A stretch of 64,000 bases of DNA from Ciborinia camelliae (lineage: Eukaryota; Ascomycota; Leotiomycetes; Helotiales; Sclerotiniaceae), in the NCBI GenBank assembly GCA_025890175.1, contig JANPYM010000008.1, positions 546,073 through 610,072 on the forward strand, in the 5' to 3' direction. Positions within the stretch are counted from its first letter, which is position 1, and every line of letters begins with the position of its first letter. Below are positions 21,650 to 32,477 of this stretch, piece after piece. The translations under genes were made by a program, and so were the position numbers. The notes beneath the pieces were generated by a model. The model did not search any database, was not told where the DNA came from, and saw only the letters and a program-made list of their open reading frames with translations.

Positions 21650-21970
21650 TGGTGTACCCCGTTTGTCAATCTGGCCCATTAGTTCATGGAACGCCGATTA
21701 GTTAATGGGCCACTCTACCTAAAAGTCAATTATTTAAGTGCTCTATCGAAGGGTAGAGAACGAGTGTAAGGGGGAGAGGGGAAGAGACCGAGGGGAGTGG
21801 CAGTGTTGATTAAATTTTATTATTATTTTTAATACCTTGTACTAGTAGAAAAAGGAAATCTTATATCTTCAAAAAAAGTCCTGATCCGATTAGCTAATGG
21901 GGCGCCTCATTCGGATAAAGGATCTGATTGATCAACCGGGCGGCGCTAATGGACTATATTGGTGCTTTAG
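21650..21970. mobile_element. Related TIR element, degenerate, opposite orientation
   Basis: It begins GGTGTACCCCGTTTG and contains GGCCCATTAG, TTAATGGGCC and GATTAGCTAATGG blocks like those of the 20.5-21.1 kb element. Its internal part (21810-21875), read on the minus strand, matches the 20745-20810 interior (GATATAAKATTT...CTTTTTCTACT). The right end is eroded. Confidence 0.5.
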
Positions 21971-22807
21971 TGACATCACTTATAACTAGCTTTCTCAGAA
22001 TCTACCACTCAGAGCTGTTATAAGGATTATGTTGCAAGTCTACATTTTCATATTACAAGGCTCATCCTTACAAGTGAAGAAGTAGTTTGATAGCCAGTTG
22101 AGATATGCTTTGTCTCCCCCGCTTCAAAATTCAGTTTCGCGTTTTTTTAGTAAGATCACTAACAACTAGAACATCTCATAGTCTTTCGCGAAAAGTCCAA
22201 ACCCCATCAAAAGAGCTTCTGTTGCATATCTGTATGTTTTAATTTACAGGGCTTATGCTGACAAGTGTATGAGTCCTAACCATTTACGGTTGAATATATG
22301 TAATCTTTATTCTAAGTCTAAGGGTGGTAATATACTAATATTATATGAGTTACGACTCACAAACAGTAGATCTAACCTGGCACTTAAGCTCTGGAATCTA
22401 GAATTGGAATTTCATTCCATCAGTTTCAGAAAGAAAAACTCGATTCAATGCTATAAATTGAGTTCTATTTCATATTTACTTTCTTCAAAACTTTCATGTT
22501 TACAACTTTGTGAAGAGTATACTTGTTACTAGAATATAATTCTCTTTGGCTCTGAAATTCTAGATCATGAGTGGCAACTAGCGAAGACTCTAGTTCCTCT
22601 CCCTCTTTTGTTAGCTCCGGTGTTAAAAATTAGCATTTCGAACCATTTTGAAGCCTTGACCTTGTTCCATTCATAGCTCCCAAATGGGTTATGTTGCATG
22701 TCTACAACTCCACTCTATACAGGCATCATCCTAACAAGTGTGATGGTAGTGTTTTTGGGTAGTTAATCTCTATATCTGGAGTATATATGACCCGGTAATT
22801 AGCGTTG

Positions 22808-22903
22808 AGGGTGGGATTCTTGTTACAGGGTGTAGAGAGGTTGATTTCTTGTTAATTGTACGATCCTATACAATAGCACCTGCCGTATTGATTCCTAACA
22901 CGG
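22808..22903 (-). mobile_element. Fragment of the GGTCTACCCC element
   Basis: This matches the reverse complement of 20545-20655: GGTGGGATTCT, GGTGTAGAGAGGTTGATT, TGTACGA, CACCTGCCGT and TTGATTCCTAACAC occur in the same order. It is truncated before the TIR. Confidence 0.6.
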
Positions 22904-23332
22904 TTGCTCACCCAGGAAGCCAATCAAAAGCAAAATTAAAGCTATTCATAATCCTTTCTGGCTTTCCATTTCCTTGTATACCGTTTTTAAATCTTAAATC
23001 CATTTTATCATTTTCTTACTGTCGGGACAATCATGTGATCGTACATAATAGTAGCACAGCATCCTCAGATCCACCTTAGCATAGTATTATAGGAATCAAG
23101 AATCATCATACACATACATAGCATAAAGTAATTTACACTTTGAACTATCACTAGGTTGATACCAACACTTACTTTCTATATTATTATGTAAACCTCAAAA
23201 CTGCGTCTCCTAAAACATAACTTCAACTTTATCTTGTATTGTAATTTATCACAAAACTATTAACTCGGACTTTACACTTTTGATTCCGGTATTAAACATA
23301 TATATATATCGTAAATCTCTGCTAAAGCCCGC

Positions 23333-23578
23333 TGTCACGGAGTGAAGTGGAAAAAGGAATCATAATCTTAGGCATCGGAATAGTATTGTAGTAAACTATG
23401 AAGAGGAAAGAATTCTAATCAAATAGAACCTCTTTAAATACCCTCTAGCTCCTGCTCTAGCTCCTGCTCCAGACCAGTAGCTCCTGCCCTAGCTCTCTAG
23501 CTCATGCCCTAGCTCTTTAGCTTATGCCCTAGCTCTTTAGCTTTATGCCTTAGGCAATCACCCTGGCAGCTCCTGACA
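23333..23578. mobile_element. Possible solo LTR, 246 bp
   Basis: Starts TGTCA and ends TGACA (TG...CA form), with a TTTAAATA box near 23435. Its right half is an internal tandem repeat of CTAGCTCTTTAGCTTATGCC type units (23447-23548). I see no matching target-site duplication and no internal coding sequence, so this stays a weak call. Confidence 0.3.
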
Positions 23579-23910
23579 CGAACGCCGTTTTCCTTGTATT
23601 ATAATAAAACAAAGTAAAAAATGGTTTCTAAAAAGTATAAAATTTGAACGTAAATATATTGCAAATAAAAGCATAAAGCATGTCAAAGATTGAGAGACAT
23701 ATTTTTACTTTGTATTGATAGAATTCAAAAGATGCAAAGCGATAACAACAGTGTAGGCGTCAGTAGATTGAACGTGATATAATCTGGGTCTCGAATTGGA
23801 ATACATTGATACCAGGAACCCTTAAGAACCTATTGCTGCGTAGGTCATCATGGGAGGATTCTGATTGTAGGTGCGGAATGGTAGTTTATTATTAGAACTA
23901 CGATGGTGAG

Positions 23911-23957
23911 ACTATACAGGCCGTATAGTCGCACCTGCCGTACTGATACCTAACGGC
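23911..23957 (-). mobile_element. Second short fragment of the GGTCTACCCC element
   Basis: GTCGCACCTGCCGTACTGAT followed by ACCTAACGGC repeats the subterminal part of the element also seen at 22870-22903 and, inverted, at 20545-20580. It is preceded by CTATACAGGCCGTATAG, a near palindrome. Confidence 0.5.
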
Positions 23958-26640
23958 GTACCTTAGCTTTTACAACTCCTCCACTCAGCGCCCCTAAAAA
24001 GATTTGTTGCGTATCTACAACTCCACTTCAAACAGGCATTATCCTCACAAGTGTTTTGGTAATGTTAATGAGTGGTATATTCATTTCTAATATAGGTATG
24101 TGTTCAAATGGCGAAGTCTTTTAGTTTCGCCACCGGGTTTTTAGCGAATCTTAGGGTTTTCAGAACTCCTCCACCAGTGTTCTACTTAGTATTTTCCGTA
24201 TTCCGTATACGGGCCCGTATAGTGATAAGTTCTACATTTTTGATACGTATCTAGGTATGTGATATTGAATTCCATACCACTGAAAATATTGCAAAAGATT
24301 GATCGAAAAATAGGAATAACTTCAAAAATCGATCATGCAGTATAGGAATTTCAATGTTTTTCTAGTATTTCAGTATATCCTTATAAATATTCATATTAAA
24401 TGATAGGTACCTACGCAAGTGGTATGATTCCTCCTTCATTCGTGCGATATACCGTATGAGATCCTCAATACGCGCCACCGATGTACGGTAGTATACTAAG
24501 TAGAACACTGTCCTCCACTCAGAGTCCTCAAAAAGGGGTTGTTGCATATCTATAACTCCACTTTCTACAAGCATTATCCTATAAATGTGTTGGTAGTGTG
24601 TGTGAGTAGTAGATTTATTTCTGAAATATATGTGTTCAAATAGCGAAGCTAATCCGGACCGTTCGCTTAGTCTAGCCACCGGTATTTACCTAGTGTATCT
24701 TAGGGTATTCAGAACTCCTCCACTCAGAGTCCTTAAAAGAATTTGTTGCATATCTACGCTTGCATTTTTACAGGCAGCATCCCAACAAGTGTATAAGTAG
24801 TATGTCCCCTTCTGAAGTTTGCGAGTTGAAACTAGTGCCAAATCTTATTTTCCCCGCATCATGTGAATTCTGGTAGTCATGCCATGTATTTCTGAACGGG
24901 GGTGGAATTGGTCTTTGGAAGAATGTAGCTATGGATCTTGTAGTTGGTTACCTTTAAAGAAGGCCACTCTGCTTGATTCGGTAGTAATTTTTATTCAAAG
25001 TGATCTCAAGATTACTCACGGATTTGTTGGCACCTTTTTAAGATCTCCCATCCCCAGCACTTCTCCAATTACTAAAAGGAGTCTAATAAGTGGATATGCC
25101 GCCATGTTTTAGTACGCCCATAGTTCGAAGCTTGGTCAGCTGATGTCACGTAACTCGAATCATTTTCAAATTCCCTCCACTCAGAGCCCTTAAAAGAGTT
25201 ATGTTGCACATCTACATTGGATTTATTACAGGCAGTATCCCAACAAGTGATGGAGTAGTTCTTTCGTGAATTTTAGTTCAAAATTTAAATGCAGCCTGGG
25301 AGTTTTATCCGCCGCTCTTTTAGTGCCAATAGTTAGCTCTAGTAGAGATCCAGATCATCCAGTTCGATCCGCTTTCAGAAGCCCTCCACTCAGAACCTTT
25401 GAAAAGCTATGTTGCACATCTACACTGGAATTATTACAGGCAGCATCCCAACAAGTGCGGGAGTAGTTACTTTCCAAAGTTTAGTTTAAGCTGTAAATGG
25501 AGACCGGAAGCTTTATCCGCCACTTTTTTAGTTCCTGTTGTTATAAAATAGTTTTACATACACTAGCTTAGTCATCGAGCTAAGTTCTATGGAATCACAA
25601 TAATAATAAGTTCAATAGTTCCAATTACTAGTTTTAGTATCTCGGTAGGTATCAAATTCTAGCCTCCTCCAGAATCCCTCCACTCAGAGCCCTTGAATCA
25701 AATTCATATTGTCCATGTTGCATATCTGTATTTTCATATTGCAAGGCTCATCCCGACAAGTCTGTTACTAGTACCACTGTTTTGACGTCTATATGTTCTG
25801 AAGGAAAGCAAGAACATAATAATTTATTTTTCAGCTCCGCGAACTACAATTTGGAATGTCTCAAAATTCTTCAATACTCCCCACTTAAAATCTCCAAGAT
25901 AGCTTTGCTGCAAATCTGAAATCCATATTTTCATTTTACAATACCCTCCCTCCATTTAGAATCTTCAAAAATAACATGCTACTATGAGGATACCCGCATG
26001 AACCTTTTGAATTGTGACTAGTATAGTATAATAATTCACTTTAAATCTACATAACAAACCCGAACTAGTGGGTAACTTTTATTAATACAGAGCCGTTCTC
26101 CTAGCTTGCGGGCTCCCGGAAGTTGAAAGTACAGAACGAAGTACGTACACCCAATCATTTTCAAAATATTATTCTGTTGCACATCTACAAGAACTTTTTT
26201 ACAAGGTTGATCCTAACAGATCCATCATTTGTGGTGGGTAAAATGGTGTATCGGTAGGTCGTTTATTCATGATTCTTGAAATTTAGACTAGGGGTCTTGG
26301 CGGTAAGTCTAGTCCGCTAGTGGGGATTATCTTCCACTAATTATTATAGCTCTCGAAATCAACTCGAGTCATGCAATTGGTCTTCTGTTGTATATCTAAA
26401 AATTCATTTTACAGGCCATATCCGTACATTTGTTATATATTATCTATCAGTAGTCTCTGGTGGCAAGTCTACTCCGCCTCCTTTTCAATAGTAGCTTCGC
26501 CAGTGGGAATTATCTTCCACTTAAGTTATAGCTCTCAAAAAATAGTCATGCAATCTGTCTTATGTTGCATATCTACAAATTCATTTTACAAGCCATATCC
26601 CAACATTAGATACTAGGTACCTACTTCCATCTATCTATCT

Positions 26641-27957
26641 ATCTATCTATCTGTAAGTTCCCTTAACGACGGAATGAAATGCAACCGTGACGTTTTTAAA
26701 ATATATCTTCTATCCCAACCAAACATCAAACCATTCCAGGGGAAGTATATTAGTACTAATGAATTCATCGATCCGTTTTTTTCTTTCAATGCACCGGAAA
26801 TCTTTATCTTTTGATTGTCATGTGCGTTTCAACCTAGCGCATCATATAGTATAGCATCGCATCTCGAACACTTTTGATCCTTCCCCTTGGAGTAGAATCG
26901 GCTTTTATAATTTCCATCTATCTATCTCTATTCTTTATACATGCACATACACTTACGCATGCGAATCCAAGATTTCGATGTACACACAGGCCTTGGCTCA
27001 TCTTAACAATTACTTGTGAAGGCTGCATATATATACCTATATATAACATCTCCAAGATCCCAAGGTTTCCATTTGATATTAATTCAATTCGACAATAATA
27101 TTCCACTTCAATACTCCATAGGAAATAACCACGGATTTGCATTTTCGCTATCTATAATAATAAAAATAAAAATCAAAATAAGATTCCCAATCCAACCATC
27201 TTTTTCTTTCCACTTAGATAGAAAATGTCAATTGAAACTTCATGAAATATCTACGAATATGTGCTGGAAATCCAATCTTCCCCAGTCGAGCCAACTAAGA
27301 ATGCTGTATATGTAACTTAAGTCGTACTAGCATATGTACCTCATCTTAGGTACGTACATTTTCTCCCCAATCCAGCGCCATTTTCTCTCCTCACGGGGAG
27401 AACTGTACCGGATAAGACTAGGCGAGTCTAAACCATAAATCCAGATCCCTTCCTTCCATCACATTCAACATCTAGCTAAAATTCAAACTCCCCAATATTC
27501 AACGCTGTCCTCTCCTCTCCTCTCCGCCTTGTAATCAATTAATCATCACCTTTTCACTTCCACCTTTCCTCCACCATTCCCCCAAAAGTTCAAATTCAAG
27601 TTCAAATTCAAGTTCAAATTCTCACTCAAATTCTCACTCCCGACTTTCCAAACCCTCAAGTATCAAGTGTCAACTATCAACTATCAAGTCAAATATCAAA
27701 AAACAAGTCAAAAAACAAGTCAAAAAACAAGTCAAAAAACAAGTCAAAACTTCCCCAACAAACCTGCATTCCATCACAGGGTATCTCAATCCCCCTTTCT
27801 TCTCTTCTCTTCTCTTCTCTCCCCTTACCTACCTACCTACCTCCTGCAATCTATTTCCAGTTTGCGGTATTAGATACCTACCTACCTACCTATAGGTACC
27901 TAGGTATTAATGAATTTTCAAACGGTGCATCTTCATCTTATGGAATGAGGTTCGTTC

Positions 27958-27995
<38 letters not shown>

Positions 27996-28384
27996 GATAT
28001 CATATTCGCGATTAAACTTCTCGAGAAAATATATAATACATGCATTCTAATACATGTATTCATAAATGCATGATTGCATGATAGGTAGGTACAATAGATA
28101 GTAAAGAATCTTTATTCTTCATTTATTTATTCATTCTCATATTATCATGTTATCATTAGCTACCTACCTACCTACCTACCTACCCAAGTAGGTAGTATAA
28201 AAGAAGACCTACTATGATGTACTCCATATCCCTGTGAGATTCATATTCCACCCCGGAAAAAAAAAAGAAAAGAAAACAAGAAAAGAAAAAAAAAAACCAG
28301 AGAATAAGATACGTCGTCGTTAACTTGACCCTCCCCTCCCCTCCCCTCCCCTGCTCTCCCCTGCTCTCCCTCCCATCCCCCAAC
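26641..28384. other. Intergenic, microsatellite-rich
   Basis: No gene is seen. Tracts: (CTAT)n near 26627-26651; a 12-bp unit TCAAAAAACAAG repeated about four times at 27696-27748; TCTTCTCTTCTCT near 27800-27820; (CTAC)n near 27825-27842 and 28160-28185; (TA)n at 27959-27990; and CCCTCCCCTCCCCT near 28330-28352. The array ends at about 26.6 kb and SSADH starts at the far end on the minus strand. Confidence 0.55.
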
Positions 28385-30531
28385 CTAATAATGATCCTCC
28401 AAAGAAAGGGTCCCCGTCTTCGTAACCAGATATTCATTAACCGCGACATCCTTCCCGCTCTCCTTTCCATAGCCCGATTCTTTGATACCTCCAAAGGGTG
28501 ATTCGGCCGCCGATGCATTACCTATGTGCATTTCAATTTATCAGCAGATGCCATATATACCTAGAAACGATGGATAATTGAACAGCAGAGGCTAGGATGG
28601 AAGAGGAGGGATATGGTACGTACCAGTATTCATACCAATCATACCGGCTTCGAGATTCTCGAGGAGTCGCCACGTACGATCGATGTTCTTGGTGAAGAAG
28701 TAGGATGCTAATCCCATCTATTGATAGCGAGGTTAGTCTTCCGAATATATCGTCTTTGACACTACACAACACAAGAATGGAACTTACGCTAGTATTATTC
28801 GCGGCCTCCACCACCTCATCTTCTGTCTCGAAAGAGTACAATGCCAACAACGGTGCGAAAGATTCCTCGTCCGTGATCAACATTTCTTTCTTCGCACCCA
28901 AAATAATTGTCGGTTCGAAAAAATATCCCGTGGTATCCTTGACTTTGCCACCTCCGAGCACGATTTTTGCGCCGTGCTTCTTGGCATCTTCGACTTGGTG
29001 TGTTGCTTTGTCGATACTTCGAGGGGTGGTGAGGGGTCCAATTGTGGTTCCTTTCTCGGCTCCGTGGCCAAGTTTTAGTTTCGACGTCTTTTCTTTGATG
29101 AGTGATGCGAAAGAGTCGTAGACACCTGACTGAACGTAGACACGGTTGGCGGTGATACATGCTTGGCCAGCGTGACGCCATTTTAAAGCCATGAGTGCTA
29201 TAAGTGTTAGCCTATTGGTCATAGAGACGTTTGACGGTATCTGAGCATTCTGGGTCGAAGGTATAGCTCTGTCAAATAGCGAACAGATCGCATACCATCA
29301 GCGGCTTGATTTAAATTCGCATCATCAAATACTATGAAAGGACAATTGCCTCCAAGTTCCAAAGTGACTTTCTTTAATCCATCGGCGCACAACTTAGCCA
29401 CGAGTTTACCAACTCTTGTCTAAAAGGTGATTAGCGTTAGGCTATTTCTGAAATATGGAAACAGATACTTACAGAACCAGTAAAAGTCACTTTCTTGATC
29501 AACGGATGACGACACAATGCCTCAGCTAACGCAGGTGTATTATCCAAACTAGTCGTCAAGACATTGAATACACCTTTTGGAAATCCTGCCTGCTCGGCAA
29601 GCATGGCCAAAGATAATCCCGAGAGGGGCGTTTCTGGTGATGGTTTCACTATCATACAACAACCGGCCGCGAGGGCTGCTCCCGCCTTTCGCAAGATCAT
29701 TCTAGTGATTGTGAGCCTGAGGATTGAACGGACTGAGAGCACTTACGCAACGGGGAAATTCCATGGGACTAGTGCGGCAGCTACGCCAACTGGTTGTTTC
29801 ACGGTCAAGACTCTCCTACCTGGGGCTGCGGGAGTCTCATTAAGGGGTGCGGGTTAGCGATTTCTGAACACGAGAATGATGCCGAGGTATACAAGACTTC
29901 TTCAGAGCACAAACATGCGCAGTACCATGCACCCCGAAATATTTCGCCAGCATCAAAAACAGAACCCAAATACGCACCTGAACGGTCCCAAAAATCCTCT
30001 CCGCCTCCCCAGCAAACCACCACGTGAATCCCAACGCATAATCCAATTCCCCAAGACTCTCCGCAAGAGGTTTACCCGTCTCATAAGTAAGAATCTTAGC
30101 AAGATCCTCCTTATTTTCCCTAATCAAAGAATCCCATTTCAAAATCCACTGGGCACGTGTTCTGGGATTGACTTTCTTGAAAGATTGAAAGGCCGTGTGA
30201 GCGGCTTGAACGGCTGCATCTACATCAGATGCATCGTTATCCGGTGCTGTGGCCCATACTTGGCCATTTCCGGGATCTGGTGATTATGTTTTGTTAGATA
30301 TGGACGGGATGGATTGGAAATGTTGGGTGGATGGAAGGAGTGAGAACCTATGATGTCGAAGCGTTTTCCAGATTTGGCTTCTACCCATTCTCCATTGACA
30401 TAGGATTTATCGTGGAAGAGGGCCGTGTTTTTGAGCTAGAGTGCGGGTAGTTAGCGTTGGGCGCTGAACATGGGGTACTTTCGTGATTGTTTGAGAAACT
30501 GTACATCAAATGGAAGTTTGATTGAACTCAT
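28385..30531 (-). CDS. UGA2: Succinate-semialdehyde dehydrogenase [NAD(P)+]
   Basis: Nine exons on the minus strand (30531-30505, 30435-30348, 30276-29978, 29835-29747, 29701-29473, 29419-29296, 29197-28788, 28717-28624, 28521-28385) join in frame to 498 aa, the usual SSADH length. All introns are GT-AG. The protein is an aldehyde dehydrogenase: VPWNFPVAMILRKAGAALAA (NAD(P)-binding entry), KPSPETPLSGL, FTGSTRVGK, catalytic Glu265 in VTLELGGNCPF, nucleophile Cys299 in GQACITANR, and a C-terminal SPFGGIKESGYGKESG block typical of the SSADH/GabD subfamily. It would oxidise succinic semialdehyde to succinate, the last step of the GABA shunt. The N-terminus (MSSIKLPFD) lacks a mitochondrial presequence, so a cytosolic location is likely, as for yeast Uga2. 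Exon 1 is only nine codons long and is the least certain part. The gene is divergent from the SDR gene. Confidence 0.93.
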
Positions 30532-31202
30532 GGTGAACTTTTTTGAATGTTTATTTAATCTTTCAAGTGAAGAACAAAACGTTCATTAGAATCTCAGAAA
30601 AAAGTTTTCTTCACATTGAAATAAATGTTGCCATCGTTGCGAAATATCAGTAGTGATGTTGTCATGATTAGGATGGGTGGCACAAAAAAATGCGGGGTTA
30701 TCCATCGTGGCGGGCGGGGTAGCTGAAGAAAAGGAAAGATTGATCTATCGGCACCGAAACACGTGACTTACCTGCTCGGACATTCATCTCGACATCTTGA
30801 CTTGAAGTTTCCTCGTGTAGAGTCACGAACTGATATCAGTCTACGATCTCAAAGATGTGACATGAAGAGTCCCCTCGCATTTTACTTATAAGCTCAACAG
30901 AAAATGTATAACCTTGAGTTTTACCAAACATACGAAGAACATTGAAGATTATATCTACCGGAACATCACGTGCTGGGGATTGAACGCGCGTCTCCACTTC
31001 CCCTTTAGATACATACATACCCCTGTTTAACATCAGCCTGAGCCTCTTATTTCCCAACCTCGGCAGCTTTTAGCTTCACGAGCTCGTCGATCTTGGGGTC
31101 AACTCCCTAGGTGCTGAAGTAGACAATGTGACCACTGTACTTGATATTTGTATTTGTATTGTATTTGTACTTGGTAAATAACACGCACAATTGTTGCCCA
31201 TC
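30532..31202. promoter_or_regulatory. Shared divergent promoter region, SSADH and SDR
   Basis: A 671-bp interval separates the two divergent start codons. It holds ACGTG-type boxes (CACGTGAC near 30760 and CACGTG near 30967) and a TTGTATTTGTATTGTATTTG repeat just before the SDR start. That the two genes share control is inferred from geometry only. Confidence 0.4.
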
Positions 31203-32477
31203 ATGCCTCTCGGTTCATCTGCCCCTTCATCGTTACAGACGATATTGAATATCGCAGAACGAACCAAGGTGTCAGTGATTCTCGCCGCCCCCTTTGATCC
31301 CAAGCTCACGGGTGTTCTTCTTGTGGCACTCTTGTACTACCCTCACAAATTGCAATCTATCATACCGAGTAGTATTCAACCATATATTACTTCTCCCGCC
31401 TTCCTTCGAGCATTGAAGGCTTTCCTCGTATTTGGTATCTTACGAGGTGTTAATCATAAGGTATCTCAACTTGTATTGAATAATTGGAAGGGAAATGCAA
31501 AGTTTATCAAAAGTCAGGAGCTTGTGTTGATCACGGGTGGTTCGAGTGGGATTGGGGAAATGATGGCCAGAGATTTCTCATCCAAGGGTGTTAAAGTTGT
31601 GGTGATGGATTTGAACCCTCCAAAGAATCCATTTCGTAAGTCGCCTCTCTGGGAAGATATATGTTTGTGATGATTGACAATGTTAAAGCATCCAACGTTT
31701 TCTATTATCGAGTTGATATAACATCATCATCTCAAATAGCCTCAGCAGCTTCAGAAATCCGAAAAAGTCAAGGGGATCCTACCGTACTCATCAATAATGC
31801 CGGACTTGGTTATCTCCAACCTATTTTGGAAGGCACCGAAGCACAAATCCGAAAAACATTCGACGTTAACACGATATCTCATTTCCTGATGGCCAGAGAA
31901 TTTCTCCCGGTGATGATCAAGAAAAATCATGGTCACGTTGTCACCATCGCGAGTATGGCAAGTTATCTTGTTCACGCGGCCAATGTAGATTATGCTTGTT
32001 CCAAAGCAAGTGCTCTGGCCTTTCACGAAGGACTTGCATCAGAATTACAATTCCGATACAACGCACCCAACATTCGAACCACGTAAGTCCCCCCCCCAAG
32101 TCCCCTCTCTTTCCCAACCTCGTTCCCAACCTCGCCACCGTGTATCCCATACTCACAAAAGACGTAGTGTTGTCAATCCATCATGGATCCGCACGCCATT
32201 AATTGAAGACCTAATCGCCCAACCCTCCTTCAAAGATTCCGTTCTCGAGCCCGAAACCGTTACCAACGCCATCGTCCATCAAGTGATGTCGGGAAGAAGT
32301 GGTCATCTCGTCCTTCCCAACAAAATGCACATCATGAGTACGATTCGGGCATGGCCTTGGTGGCTCCAAACCTCATTTCGAAATATGATAGCCCCAGCAT
32401 TACTCTTTCAAAGGCCATCTTCGCAGCCTGAGCCCGCTGGGCAAACAGGGGGTGTGGCTCCGACGGCGTCCACGTAA
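31203..32477 (+). CDS. Membrane-anchored short-chain dehydrogenase/reductase
   Basis: Exons 31203-31635, 31689-32082 and 32168-32477 join to 378 aa. The introns are 53 and 85 bp with GTAAGT donors. The start at 31203 is the first ATG in frame. Residues 25-85 are hydrophobic and suggest one or two membrane segments or a hairpin anchor. The Rossmann core follows: TGGSSGIG at 111-118, Asp136 after the second strand (VVVMDL), NNAG at 180-183, Ser233, and the catalytic YxxxK as Tyr246...Lys250 (YACSK). This classical SDR layout with an N-terminal anchor resembles the retinol dehydrogenase 10/17-beta-HSD 11-13 type, which acts on lipophilic alcohols at the ER or lipid droplets. The real substrate is unknown. 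An alternative acceptor six bases before the chosen third exon would add two residues. Confidence 0.88.

Larger units (their letters stand above)
17700..26640 (+). repeat. Degenerate ~180-bp repeat array with conserved core
   Basis: About 27 copies of one unit in the same orientation. The core reads roughly CACTCAGAGCCCTCAAAAG, a few variable bases, TGTTGCACATCTACA, about 10-15 variable bases, TTACAAGGCTCATCC, then TNACAAGT. The TGTTGCAYATC part starts at about 17862, 18030, 18196, 18398, 18565, 18750, 18919, 19282, 19434, 20397, 21176, 21355, 21534, 22030, 22220, 22692, 24004, 24540, 24744, 25202, 25410, 25716, 25906, 26175, 26386 and 26562. The commonest spacing is 150-210 bp. Larger gaps are either near multiples of this or hold the insertions listed separately. 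Between cores, weaker similarity persists (a GAAGTCTA...TTTTAGCTCCGCC stretch). No gene in the window explains it, and no long frame runs through it. Confidence 0.85.

Noticed and set aside
17700..26640. CRISPR-like array
   Set aside because: The units are imperfect, spacers range from about 100 bp to over 1 kb, and the genome is fungal with introns.
31741..32156. Minus-strand ORFs inside the SDR gene and plus-strand ORFs inside the SSADH gene
   Set aside because: They are antisense shadows of exons with recognisable conserved motifs in the sense frame.
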